Positions 26,064 through 34,705 are shown, counted from the stretch's first letter. The stretch is 64,000 nt of DNA from CALZBJ01 sp945619025 (GCA_945619025.1 CALZBJ010000001.1:186001-250000), one strand, 5' to 3'. Notes: generated by a model from the letters alone, not told the origin. A program made the numbers and translations.

Positions 26064-27094
26064 TAGAGCATACTCCTTACCGCTAAACCGCACGCAATGG
26101 CAAATTTCTCAGCTTGAACGCCGGGTACGTTAAATTGAACCATATCGCTCGGATTGATTCGCTCAACCGCGCGATCAAGTGATCCTGAAAGCGCTTCAAC
26201 AAAGCCCGGTACCAGCGCGCCACCACCGGTAACAAAAATCTGTTTTAAACTCACTTGTGGGTTATTGGGCACATAGGCATGCATTGCAGATTGAACCTGG
26301 ATAACCATCTCTTCGATAAAGGCCTCTTTGCATTTCGCTAAGATCGGATTGCCTTCCCAATCGGCATTCAGTTTTTGAATTTCCGCATCATCCATAGAGA
26401 TATCAAGCTCATCTGAGATCATCTCTGTTAAACGGTCACCGCCAATCGGCATCTCACGCGCGTAGATTGTTCCATCACCTTTTAAAATGAAAAATCCAGT
26501 ACGAAAAACGCCCGACTCGATGTAGACAATCGCATCTTGTTTAATAAAATTTGAGAAATCATATTTAAGCCCGAGGAGTGTTGTGAGCGCATAGATATCC
26601 GCATCCACAATTTTCACCTCAAGCCCTGCAATTTCTGATGAGAGCGAGCGTGAGTTTACAAACTCTTTTTCCGCTGCAACAATGAGCACTTCATTTTTAT
26701 ACTCTTCTTCAATTGATGAGCCAATAATCTGGCAATCCATCATTACCTCATCGGCCGAAAATGGGATATATTGCCCTAAGTTCGCTTCGAGCGTAGTAAA
26801 TAGCTCATCGCCTTTAAGGTTTTCATCGATCACCGCGTTATAGGTCATAATCGCAGTGGAGGGCACAGACATTGTCACCTCTTTACTTCCGCCAAGCTGT
26901 TTCATCGCCCGTTGTAGATGGATCCCTAAAACATCCACTTCTTCCGGAAGACCGTCTCGCATGACTTCTTCATTAAACATATATTCATACGCACGATCGA
27001 TCGAGAAGTCTGTTCCTCGTCGGTTTCCTTCGACTATTCGGATCGAAGTCGTGCCGATATCGATTCCTACAGCTTTATTAGGTCGTCTTGCCAC
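26063..27094 (-). CDS. pilM: Type IV pilus actin-like ATPase PilM
   Basis: Cytoplasmic actin-fold protein (343 aa) that recruits PilN and links to the pilus motors. It shows AVGIDIGTTSIRIVE (phosphate 1), MPIGGDRLTEMI, and FVTGGGALVPGFVEAL near the C-terminus. Initiation is at GTG (27094) with AAGGAA 8 nt upstream. First gene of pilMNOPQ; the 174-nt AT-rich region before it must hold the operon promoter, though no convincing -35/-10 pair or sigma-54 site stands out. The operon appears to continue into aroK-aroB-damX. Confidence 0.95.
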   Translation of the reverse strand: MARRPNKAVGIDIGTTSIRIVEGNRRGTDFSIDRAYEYMFNEEVMRDGLPEEVDVLGIHLQRAMKQLGGSKEVTMSVPSTAIMTYNAVIDENLKGDELFTTLEANLGQYIPFSADEVMMDCQIIGSSIEEEYKNEVLIVAAEKEFVNSRSLSSEIAGLEVKIVDADIYALTTLLGLKYDFSNFIKQDAIVYIESGVFRTGFFILKGDGTIYAREMPIGGDRLTEMISDELDISMDDAEIQKLNADWEGNPILAKCKEAFIEEMVIQVQSAMHAYVPNNPQVSLKQIFVTGGGALVPGFVEALSGSLDRAVERINPSDMVQFNVPGVQAEKFAIACGLAVRSML

Positions 27095-27268
27095 AGTGAA
27101 TTTCCTTACAAAATAAATTGATAAAATTCTTTATTTAAAATTTTAAAATAGCTAATTCTAATTATCTTATTTCTTGCATTGTGATGATACTATCGAAGTC
27201 AGGTAAAAATCAAACACTCAAGTCAATATAATCATCAGTTTTCAAAAGGTATTTACATTTCTTTAGTT

Positions 27269-29167
27269 TTAGTTAACTACTTGAGAAAATTGAGTATCTT
27301 CGATCCAACGTTTCCGCGCTTCACGTTCTCCGCGAGCGAGCAACTTATCAAATACAGAGGACACATCTTTGAAATCTTCGACAGTCAATTGAACTAACCG
27401 CCTAGTCTTATAATTCATCGTTGTTTCACGCAATTGAATGGGATTCATCTCCCCAAGCCCTTTAAATCGGGTAACCGTGACTTTACTGCGAGACCCTGCA
27501 TTCTTATGCATTATCTGATTCTTTTCTTCCTCATCGAGCGCATAAAAGACCTCTTTTCCCACGTCAACGCGATAGAGTGGTGGTAAAGCAACAAAAATAT
27601 GACCTGACTCAACTAATTTTTCGAAATGTTTCACAAAAAGTGCACAAATTAAGGTCGCAATGTGAAGCCCATCGGAATCCGCATCCGCCAATATACAGAT
27701 TTTACCGTACCGAAGCCCAGAAATATCGTCGGTATCAGGATCAACCCCGATGGCAACAGAAATATCATGAATCTCTTTTGACGCTAAAATCTCCGAGCTC
27801 GCCACTTCCCAGGTATTTAAGATTTTCCCGCGAAGCGCCATTACTGCTTGCGTGTCACGATCTCGCGCCTGCTTTGCCGATCCGCCTGCCGAATCCCCTT
27901 CCACTAAAAAGAGCTCGGTGAGATTCACATCACTACTAACGCAATCTGCCAATTTCCCCGGAAGTTTCGGCCCTTGTGAAACCCGTTTACGGGAAACGGT
28001 TTTGGAACTTTTAAGACGGGCTTGCGCACTTCGAATCACCACATCAGCGATCGCTTCTGCTTCTTCCACATGATTATTGAGCCAAAGTGCAAAAAAGTCG
28101 CGCACCGCATTGGTAATCACGCCCGCAATATCGCGCGAACTTAGACGCTCTTTCGTTTGCCCTGCAAATTGAGGCTCTTGCATCTTGACTGACAATAGAT
28201 AATTGAGCTGCGCAAAGAGATCGTCCGGCGCAATTTTTACCCCGCGCGGCAGCAGACTTCTTTGATCGCAAAATTCACGCAGCGCATCGGTTAACCCGGC
28301 TTTGAGACCGTTAACATGCGTTCCGCCGAGCGTTGTAGGAATGAGGTTTACGTAACTCTCCGCCATCACCGGCGCGCCCTCTTCATTCCACGCTAATCCC
28401 CAAATAATCTCTTCATTATCGGCTTTAAATTCGCCGAAAATAATTTCACTTGGTACATGATCAACGTTTTTGAGCGAATCATAAAGATACTCTTCAACGC
28501 CCGATTCATAATGCCAAATAATCTCTTGTTGATCCGCCTCTTTTGCCGTCTCATCGATGAGTTTAATAGTAAGTCCCGCACATAAAATTGCTTTAGCTTT
28601 AAGAAGATCGCAAAGCGACTTTTTAGCAATTTTTGGAGAATCAAAATATTTAGGATCGGGGAGAAAACGGATATCGGTTCCGCGATTATTTTTCCCGACG
28701 GTGCCGATCACTTCCAAATCACTGGCTTTATTCCCATCGTTAAAGACGATTTTATGCTCTTTTCCATCACGTTTAACATAGACCTCAAACACCTCGGAAA
28801 GCGCATTCACGACCGATACCCCAACCCCGTGGAGTCCGCCTGAAAACTGGTAGTTATCACTATTGAATTTCCCGCCGGCATGGAGCGTTGCTAAAATGAG
28901 CTCAACCCCGCTAACACCGTGCTCTGGGTGAATATCAACCGGCATCCCGCGCCCATTATCTTTCACCCCTAAAAATCCATTTTCATAGAGCGTTACCACC
29001 ACCTCATCGGCATATCCCGCGAGCGCCTCATCGACGGAGTTGTCGATCACCTCCTGCAAAATATGATTCGGACGCGACGTGTCGGTATACATTCCCGGGC
29101 GTTTGCGCACAGGATCGAGACCGGATAACACTTCTATCGACGTGGCGGTATACTCTTTATTGCTCAT
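27269..29167 (-). CDS. parE: DNA topoisomerase IV subunit B
   Basis: ATPase subunit of topoisomerase IV, which decatenates daughter chromosomes; its partner ParC is not in this window. The 632-aa product has a GHKL ATPase domain (NSVDEALAGY, DNGRGMPVDIHP, GLHGVGVSVVNALS), a transducer domain, and a TOPRIM domain (VEGDSAGGSAKQARDRDTQA, DADSDGLHIATL). The ParE-type C-terminus QLTVEDFKDVSSVFDKL is present, and length matches ParE rather than the longer proteobacterial GyrB. Monocistronic in appearance. Confidence 0.96.
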   Translation of the reverse strand: MSNKEYTATSIEVLSGLDPVRKRPGMYTDTSRPNHILQEVIDNSVDEALAGYADEVVVTLYENGFLGVKDNGRGMPVDIHPEHGVSGVELILATLHAGGKFNSDNYQFSGGLHGVGVSVVNALSEVFEVYVKRDGKEHKIVFNDGNKASDLEVIGTVGKNNRGTDIRFLPDPKYFDSPKIAKKSLCDLLKAKAILCAGLTIKLIDETAKEADQQEIIWHYESGVEEYLYDSLKNVDHVPSEIIFGEFKADNEEIIWGLAWNEEGAPVMAESYVNLIPTTLGGTHVNGLKAGLTDALREFCDQRSLLPRGVKIAPDDLFAQLNYLLSVKMQEPQFAGQTKERLSSRDIAGVITNAVRDFFALWLNNHVEEAEAIADVVIRSAQARLKSSKTVSRKRVSQGPKLPGKLADCVSSDVNLTELFLVEGDSAGGSAKQARDRDTQAVMALRGKILNTWEVASSEILASKEIHDISVAIGVDPDTDDISGLRYGKICILADADSDGLHIATLICALFVKHFEKLVESGHIFVALPPLYRVDVGKEVFYALDEEEKNQIMHKNAGSRSKVTVTRFKGLGEMNPIQLRETTMNYKTRRLVQLTVEDFKDVSSVFDKLLARGEREARKRWIEDTQFSQVVN

Positions 29168-29211
29168 AGTGGTTTGTAACTCTTACTCTTAAAGTCGTTC
29201 ATTATTCGGAT

Positions 29212-29236
29212 AAAAAAAGCGATGCAAGATCGCTTT
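29212..29236 (-). terminator. Rho-independent terminator after rdgC
   Basis: The stem AAAGCGAT/ATCGCTTT with a 5-nt loop (29216-29236) is followed on the minus strand by a T run. It lies between the rdgC stop and parE. Confidence 0.8.
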
Positions 29237-29267
29237 CAGAGGGGATAATCTAGTTATTTTACGCGAT

Positions 29268-30152
29268 TTATGGATGGCAAAGCTGATATAGCTCACTCAT
29301 TAATTCACGAAACATTAAAACTTGTAATTGCGCACTACCGGCAGCGATGGTGTAGAGATCGTCGCTCTCATCGAGCTCTTCATGAAAGGTCTCTAAATAT
29401 TTAACGCGTTTTAAGATGAAATCTTCCCCGAGTGAAAAACTCACCGCTTCATTAAACAAAAGTGATAAACGCGTCACATCCCAGCCGTCTTCAAGATTTT
29501 GTAAAATCTCTTTTGACATCGCCGGAATGCCTTTATAACGCGCCGTACCGCCCTCTTCTTTCGTGAGCTCTTTCATCTCAATTTCATCAAGAAGGGTGAA
29601 TCGCTCGCTAGTAATGCCTTTTTGCACCCATTCAGTCATCACACTCGCAAGCGCAACTTTTGGCGCAAGTGCAACAACAGGGAGTGTGCCAAGCGTTTTA
29701 CGTAAAAGCCCGGTTAATTCCGACGCCTTTTTTACGCTCGTTGCATCGATCACGAGCCAATTTTTGTCGATATCGATATAGGCCGATAACGAGCTTCGCT
29801 CAGGTAGAGCATTGGCCATCAATTCATTAATAATGACCTCTTCCACCTCTTTATATTGGCTGCGCGTTTCGATTTTTAGCTCTCGCTCTTCCGCGCGCTT
29901 TTCAACGGCGGTTTTAATCGCTAAACGGGGCAATTTTTTACGCTCAACGCCCATGCGAATAAAGTACGCGCCATCCACGGCTTCAACAAAGGTTTTTCCG
30001 CTATTGAAGGCCGTTAGCCAACCAAAGGATTCCATCTCCTGCTCAAAGCATCCCACAAGAGGACGCTCGGCAAGGGCTTCTTCAAGCTCAGAGAGCGTGA
30101 GCTCAAACGGTTCTTCAAATTGGTAGACTAAAAAGTTTTTAAATAGACGCAT
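29268..30152 (-). CDS. rdgC: Recombination-associated protein RdgC
   Basis: Ring-forming DNA-binding protein that modulates RecA. At 294 aa (E. coli 303), features include the N-terminal FKNFLVYQFEEPFELTLSELEEAL, the central FGWLTAFNSGKTF and NELMANALPERSSLSAYIDI segments, and a C-terminus with SFSLGEDFILKRVKYLE. rdgC is limited to beta- and gammaproteobacteria, which supports the taxonomic placement. It follows rlmD by 2 nt, so they are co-transcribed. Confidence 0.95.
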   Translation of the reverse strand: MRLFKNFLVYQFEEPFELTLSELEEALAERPLVGCFEQEMESFGWLTAFNSGKTFVEAVDGAYFIRMGVERKKLPRLAIKTAVEKRAEERELKIETRSQYKEVEEVIINELMANALPERSSLSAYIDIDKNWLVIDATSVKKASELTGLLRKTLGTLPVVALAPKVALASVMTEWVQKGITSERFTLLDEIEMKELTKEEGGTARYKGIPAMSKEILQNLEDGWDVTRLSLLFNEAVSFSLGEDFILKRVKYLETFHEELDESDDLYTIAAGSAQLQVLMFRELMSELYQLCHP

Positions 30153-30154
30153 AA

Positions 30155-31504
30155 TTATTCATCTTTCACTAAAAGTGCCATCGATTCCACATGGGCGGTG
30201 TGCGGAAACATATCCATCACGCCGGCAGAAACGAGCTTATAAGGATGCTCTTTAGTGAGCACGCCCAAATCTCGCGCAAGCGTTGCCGGATGGCACGATA
30301 CATATAAAATTTTCTTCGGCGCAAGTTGACCAATATAGGCCATCATCTCAAGCGCACCGGAACGAGGCGGATCGATTAATAAGACATCGTACGTCTGATT
30401 CATCCACGGCTCTGATGATTGATCTTTCGTTAAATCCGCACAATGGAATTCAACGTTATCAATGTTGTTAAAGCCCGCATTACGCCCTGCCCAATCAGTA
30501 AGACTCTTATCGCCTTCAACGCCGATCACAGATTTCGCTTGTGTCGCTAACGCTAAGGTGAAATTCCCAAGGCCACAGAAAAGATCGAGCACATGCTCAT
30601 CGCCTTTTAGATCAAGAAGATCAAGCGCTTGACGCACCATCTTATCATTCATCACGGGATTGACCTGCGTGAAGTGATACGGCTTAAAGTAGAGCGTTAA
30701 TGAATCGAGAAGCGAATAGGAGATCGCTTGATCCGACTCGCCCCGCTCTGAAAGCGCAACGGTAGTCGATTCATTACCCGGCTGCAGATATAAAATGAGA
30801 TCATGCTCCGCCTCAAAGGCTTTTAAAATCGCAAGATCCTCTTCGGTAGGCGTTTCTAAAACCCGCAGACTTAACGCGTGAACCGATTCACCGACCGCCA
30901 CTTCAATTTGCGGAAGCGCGCCAGCAATGGTGAGTTTACCAATCATCTCAGAGAGCGGTTCAATGAGTGAATCGATCTTATCTTCCAAGATGGGGCAACG
31001 TTTCATATCCACGATAAAGGGCGTTAAACGCTCGCGGAAACCGACTAACACCCGCTCTTTCGCCGGAACATTTTTAACGCCAAGACGGGCTTTATAGCGA
31101 TAACCTTCTGACGCACTTCGAAGCGGCGCTAGACGCTCATATTCGGTTAATCCTGCTTGTCTTTCGAGATTGCTCTCAAGTTGCATCGCCTTAAATTCAA
31201 TTTGACGATTCGGATCTAAATGTTGCAGTCTGCAACCGCCACACATGCCGTATACATCACAAATCGGCGCCACGCGATCTTCAGAGGCCTCTAACACCTC
31301 GGTCACCTGCGCTTCATCATAATCTTTACGCGTTTTTGTGTATTGACACACCACACGCTCGCCGGGCAACCCGCCATCGACGAAGATCACCTTTTCATCC
31401 AACTTGGCAACGCCTCGCCCATCGTGGGCAAGGTCCTGAATGACTAATTCAATCGGCTCTGCCGGCACACGATTGCGACGACCGCGTCCTCTTCTTCGAC
31501 TCAC
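30155..31504 (-). CDS. rlmD: 23S rRNA (uracil-1939-C5)-methyltransferase RlmD
   Basis: SAM-dependent methyltransferase with a [4Fe-4S] cluster. The 449-aa product has an Arg-rich N-terminus, a TRAM domain (IELVIQDLAHDGRGVAKL), cluster ligands Cys82, Cys88, Cys91 and Cys170 in the arrangement C-x5-C-x2-C...C, the SAM-binding VLDLFCGLGNFTLALA, and the catalytic Cys in YVSCHPATLARDL. The YHFTQVNPVMNDKM segment is typical of RlmD. Starts at GTG (31504). Immediately upstream of rdgC. Confidence 0.96.
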   Translation of the reverse strand: MSRRRGRGRRNRVPAEPIELVIQDLAHDGRGVAKLDEKVIFVDGGLPGERVVCQYTKTRKDYDEAQVTEVLEASEDRVAPICDVYGMCGGCRLQHLDPNRQIEFKAMQLESNLERQAGLTEYERLAPLRSASEGYRYKARLGVKNVPAKERVLVGFRERLTPFIVDMKRCPILEDKIDSLIEPLSEMIGKLTIAGALPQIEVAVGESVHALSLRVLETPTEEDLAILKAFEAEHDLILYLQPGNESTTVALSERGESDQAISYSLLDSLTLYFKPYHFTQVNPVMNDKMVRQALDLLDLKGDEHVLDLFCGLGNFTLALATQAKSVIGVEGDKSLTDWAGRNAGFNNIDNVEFHCADLTKDQSSEPWMNQTYDVLLIDPPRSGALEMMAYIGQLAPKKILYVSCHPATLARDLGVLTKEHPYKLVSAGVMDMFPHTAHVESMALLVKDE

Positions 31505-31602
31505 GCTATTCTCTCTTTGCTAACAAATTCTAAAGAAGAGCATATTATCATAATCATGCTTCAAAGATAAAAATTGCGCAATTTTTCAAACCTACGCAAA
31601 AA

Positions 31603-32019
31603 TTAGAGCGCCGATAAGGCCTCAGGCGATGCCTCAATTCGGACGATTTGACGTTGATTGAGCCCCGCCAGATTCACCGTTGCCGCCACTTCCACCGGCA
31701 CGTTTAACGCATGAGCGGTTTCAAGGGCGACCACCTGCACTAAATACTCAATGTCGCGCACCTCCATATGATTAATAAATCCCTTGATATAGTTTTCAAG
31801 CGCGAAGAGTTCTAAAAAGGTCTCTCCTGCACAATATCGAATCGAAAGGGTTGAGCCCGCTCCCGGGTTTTTACTCGCGTGGCATAAGATCGGCAGATCA
31901 ATCTCGTGAATCTCTTCCGCCTTTAAAGTAGGGAAACGATTGCGAATTAGATCGATGGGATAATCGTGATATCGAGAAGGGTATTGAAGCACAACGGTGC
32001 CAATAATGGGCGCTTTCAT
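31603..32019 (-). CDS. QueF-like tunnelling-fold protein with altered active site
   Basis: A 138-aa protein that aligns by eye with type I QueF (preQ0 reductase): a region around LPILCHASKNP matches SLCPKTGQP, keeping the nucleophile as Cys46, and FLELFALENYIKGFINH matches MVESKSLKLYLFSFRNH, keeping Glu70, Tyr77, Phe81 and Asn-His 83-84. The general-acid Asp of QueF (PDFAT) is missing (PGAGS), the substrate-binding His-Glu is Arg88-Asp89, and the NADPH-contacting KSLK is FALE. It lies 64 nt after a VUT-family transporter and under the same preQ1 riboswitch. Probably a queuosine-precursor enzyme or binding protein of changed chemistry; NADPH reduction is doubtful. Confidence 0.65.
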   Translation of the reverse strand: MKAPIIGTVVLQYPSRYHDYPIDLIRNRFPTLKAEEIHEIDLPILCHASKNPGAGSTLSIRYCAGETFLELFALENYIKGFINHMEVRDIEYLVQVVALETAHALNVPVEVAATVNLAGLNQRQIVRIEASPEALSAL

Positions 32020-32083
32020 AAGATATAATCCTAAAAATAGATAACAAAAAAGAGAGGAAAACAGAGTAATCGATCGTGATGAT

Positions 32084-32638
32084 TTAAGCCGATACCGACA
32101 ATTTTTGCGGATCGGATGACACCGATTTTTTCCGCCAATCTTTAAAGAGGGCTCGCCCCATAACGCTTGTGGCGATCAGGTATTTTGCGATCACATCAGC
32201 AAAGATAATCTCAATCATCATAGAAAACTCAAATACGCCCAAAAAGGCGATCATGGTGAACAGCGCACTATCAAGGGGCACGCTCACTGCGTTGCTTGCT
32301 AGCACTTTCACCGGCCACGTTCGGCCACGTAAGCGCTCGAAAATTGCCGTATCGGCGAGCTCACTCAGTAAAATTGAGAAAAATGAGGCGATCAAAAATC
32401 GTGGAGGAATCTCAAACCAGAGGGAACAGAGCGTATTGACCACAATGGCAATTCCGATCCCAAGGAGTGCAAATTTAAGCCCGTAACGATGCAGGTGATC
32501 GCGCAAGGTAAAAACAAAAGCGAAAAAGATCGTGCCGTAGCTTAAAAGACCAAACATGGGGAGTTCAATAAAACGATCGAGTACGAGGTTCGCAATCAAG
32601 ATCGAGCCGACATAGGCGGCCAAATAGATATAACGCAT
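32084..32638 (-). CDS. VUT/YhhQ-family queuosine-precursor transporter
   Basis: A polytopic membrane protein of 184 aa with about six hydrophobic segments and the family pattern AAYVGSILIANLVLDRFI, GTIFFAFVFTLRDHLHR and the conserved NAVSVPLDSALFTMIAFLG. VUT proteins such as YhhQ import preQ0/preQ1. It is shorter than E. coli YhhQ (221 aa), matching the short VUT branch. A preQ1-I-like aptamer ends 7 nt before its ATG and supplies the Shine-Dalgarno GG. The QueF-like gene follows. Confidence 0.85.
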   Translation of the reverse strand: MRYIYLAAYVGSILIANLVLDRFIELPMFGLLSYGTIFFAFVFTLRDHLHRYGLKFALLGIGIAIVVNTLCSLWFEIPPRFLIASFFSILLSELADTAIFERLRGRTWPVKVLASNAVSVPLDSALFTMIAFLGVFEFSMMIEIIFADVIAKYLIATSVMGRALFKDWRKKSVSSDPQKLSVSA

Positions 32639-32645
32639 CTTTAAA

Positions 32646-32681
32646 CCTTTTTATTTAGATTTGGGGGTGAGGGAACCCAAA
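32646..32681 (-). promoter_or_regulatory. preQ1-I riboswitch (translational)
   Basis: On the minus strand the 36-nt element reads TTTGGG, a short loop TTCCCTCAC, CCCCAAA, then an A-rich tail TCTAAATAAAAAGG. P1 is TTTGGG/CCCAAA (six pairs). The C just 5' of the CCCAAA strand occupies the ligand-pairing C15 of the Thermoanaerobacter preQ1 aptamer, and CC residues in the first loop can pair with the terminal GG to form the P2 pseudoknot. That GG is the Shine-Dalgarno of the VUT transporter, 7 nt before its ATG, so bound preQ1 would block translation. Fold by eye only. Confidence 0.75.
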
Positions 32682-32756
32682 CGTAATTGCAATGAATTAC
32701 CATAAAACAATGTATGTGAAATCGTATTCTACTCGTTTTTAAGCGAGTGTGCGACC

Positions 32757-33290
32757 TTAAAACTCATAACCACGACGCAGTAGCACGAGCGTCGCCCCGC
32801 GTCCGCCCATATATTGAGGGGCATTACTAAAGGCGAGCACCTCATTTTTAAGACGTAACCATTTATTGACAAACCCGCGAATAATCGGACCTTCCGGCGA
32901 ATTATAACCCTGTCCATGCACCACAATGACGCAGTAACAATTATCTCGTAGTGAATCGTATAAAAAAGCACTCAGCTCATCGCGCGCCTCTTCCACCGTA
33001 AGCCCGTGAAGATCGATCCCTGCCTCCGGCTCAATCCGCCCTTGCGCCAGTATTTTTAAGAGCCTCCGCTGAATGCCCGGTTTTGCGTAACGCATCTCCA
33101 CATCGGGATCAAGATCAAGCCAATGGGAGGCATCGCTCATCATATCGATCGTTTTTTGATTTTCCGGCAACGCACGACGCACCTTCACCGAAACTTTTCG
33201 GCGCGCGTGAACCACTTTATCGTTTTTGATCGGCTTAACACTGCCGAGCGTGGTGCGAAAAAGCGCTTTATCGTCATCTGAAAGGGCCAT
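32757..33290 (-). CDS. Smr-domain endonuclease (SmrA/SmrB type)
   Basis: A 177-aa protein with a basic N-terminal region (DKVVHARRKVSVKVRRALP) and a C-terminal Smr domain: IDLHGLTVEEAR, VIVVHGQGYNSPEGPIIRGFVNKWL and GGRGATLVLLRR. SmrB cuts mRNA at collided ribosomes in E. coli; which of SmrA or SmrB this matches cannot be settled by eye, though the length is close to both. It is upstream of the riboswitch unit on the same strand, separated by a small hairpin (32731-32748). Confidence 0.87.
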   Translation of the reverse strand: MALSDDDKALFRTTLGSVKPIKNDKVVHARRKVSVKVRRALPENQKTIDMMSDASHWLDLDPDVEMRYAKPGIQRRLLKILAQGRIEPEAGIDLHGLTVEEARDELSAFLYDSLRDNCYCVIVVHGQGYNSPEGPIIRGFVNKWLRLKNEVLAFSNAPQYMGGRGATLVLLRRGYEF

Positions 33291-33393
33291 AGCAATCGTT
33301 TAATTATCTCGAGATTTTTAGAATTTTAAGTTTAATACCGTCAACCCCGCGGCCAGGGCAAACTGAGCAAATGGTAGCATATATTTGGCGCAC

Positions 33394-33425
33394 AAAAAAA
33401 GCCAGCGCATGAAACGCCAGCTTTT
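33394..33425 (-). terminator. Probable terminator after the carbamate kinase gene
   Basis: On the minus strand AAAAGC/GCTTTT plus GCG/CGC, separated by a TG/TG internal loop, is followed by a long T run. It lies 38 nt after the arcC stop; the imperfect stem lowers confidence. Confidence 0.55.
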
Positions 33426-33462
33426 CTCTCGGTTCTGATTCTTGATTGAATTAGATCAAGAC

Positions 33463-34386
33463 TTAGGCAATCACCACCGTTCCGGTACGACCGGCTAATC
33501 CATCTTTTGCCTTTTCAAGAGAGGTAATTAGCGCTTTACGGCCCGGTTTACTATTGGCAAAACTGATCGCTGCTTTCACTTTAGGAAGCATTGAACCCGG
33601 CGCAAATTCACCGCTTTGGATAAATCCTTCCGCCTCACCGGGCGTTAAAACATCAAGCTCCACTTGATTGGGTTTCCCAAAATTGATCGCAACTTTTTCC
33701 ACCGCCGTTAAAATCACTAAATAATCGGCATCGATAATTTCAGCAAGTTTCGATGAGGCGTAATCTTTATCAATTACCGCGGGTTTAGTATCAGTAATGC
33801 CATTTGAGACCGTCACTGGAATCCCGCCACCGCCAACGGTAATCACAATTTCACCGGCATCAATTAACGCTTCGATCGTTTTCTTTTGAATAATATTTTG
33901 CGGAATCGGCGAAGCTACCACGGTACGATAACCACGGCCCGCATCTTCAATCATGTTATAGCCTTTGGCCATCAATTGATCGGCCTCTTCTTTGCTATAA
34001 AACGCGCCAATCGGTTTTGTTGGATTCTCAAACGCGGGGTCATTCGGATCCACTTCCACTTCGGTAATCACAGTAACCACTTCTTTATCAATACGGCGTC
34101 GTGCTAGTTCGTCTCGTAGGTAGCGCTGTAAATGATAACCGATATACCCTTGGCTCATCGCCCCACACTCGGTGATCGGCATGGCCTCTGCATTATTGTG
34201 TTGAGTGGCAGCATCCATCGCAAGTTTAATCATGCCCACTTGTGGCCCATTTCCGTGCGTAAACACCACATCATGCCCATCAGCGATCAAATCCACTAAG
34301 GGAACCACGGTGCTTTTTAAGTTTTCATGCTGCTCTGAAACGCTGTATCCGAGGGCGTTTCCACCTAATGCCACGACAATTTTCAT
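33463..34386 (-). CDS. arcC: Carbamate kinase
   Basis: Interconverts carbamoyl phosphate + ADP and carbamate + ATP, normally the last step of the arginine deiminase pathway. The 307-aa amino-acid-kinase fold shows VVALGGNALG, VFTHGNGPQVGM, CGAMSQGYIGYHL, VVASPIPQNI, VGGGGIP and DKDYASSKLAE. A strong AAAGGAAGAAG precedes the ATG. No arcA, arcB or arcD is adjacent; the gene stands alone between an Smr gene and divergent mscL, so in this window its source of carbamoyl phosphate is not evident. Confidence 0.95.
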   Translation of the reverse strand: MKIVVALGGNALGYSVSEQHENLKSTVVPLVDLIADGHDVVFTHGNGPQVGMIKLAMDAATQHNNAEAMPITECGAMSQGYIGYHLQRYLRDELARRRIDKEVVTVITEVEVDPNDPAFENPTKPIGAFYSKEEADQLMAKGYNMIEDAGRGYRTVVASPIPQNIIQKKTIEALIDAGEIVITVGGGGIPVTVSNGITDTKPAVIDKDYASSKLAEIIDADYLVILTAVEKVAINFGKPNQVELDVLTPGEAEGFIQSGEFAPGSMLPKVKAAISFANSKPGRKALITSLEKAKDGLAGRTGTVVIA

Positions 34387-34705
34387 TCTTCTTCCTTTTT
34401 AGTATTGATAATTATTCTACGAGACGAATGTTTTTACGCGAGGATTCTTTTTTTCATCAAATTCGCGCTCAAACACCCTATCTTCCTCCCTAATCTATAA
34501 TTTCGTCAAATAAAAAAAATAAAAAATCATAAAATAGGGTGAATTGGCTTCAAATTTGCTTCTATATCTCCTTTTTTAACCAAAAACGTGCAAATAGTGA
34601 GCTGTTTTTAGGCGAATATTTCTTATAAAATTTACGAAATTTTACGTTTATTAGCTACACTACGAGCGTTATTTCCATTTATTTATTTTATCAAAGGATT
34701 TTTCA
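34387..34705. other. Divergent intergenic region between arcC and mscL
   Basis: This 319-nt AT-rich stretch has no gene. It must carry the arcC promoter (minus) and the mscL promoter (plus). A TATAAA lies near 34625 and an imperfect repeat of AAATTTTACG just after it, but no convincing -35/-10 pair or operator could be fixed. Confidence 0.5.

Noticed and set aside
32731..32748. ACTCG/CGAGT hairpin after the Smr gene as a terminator
   Set aside because: No T run follows on the minus strand, so it is unlikely to terminate; it may be a minor structure in the leader of the VUT transporter.
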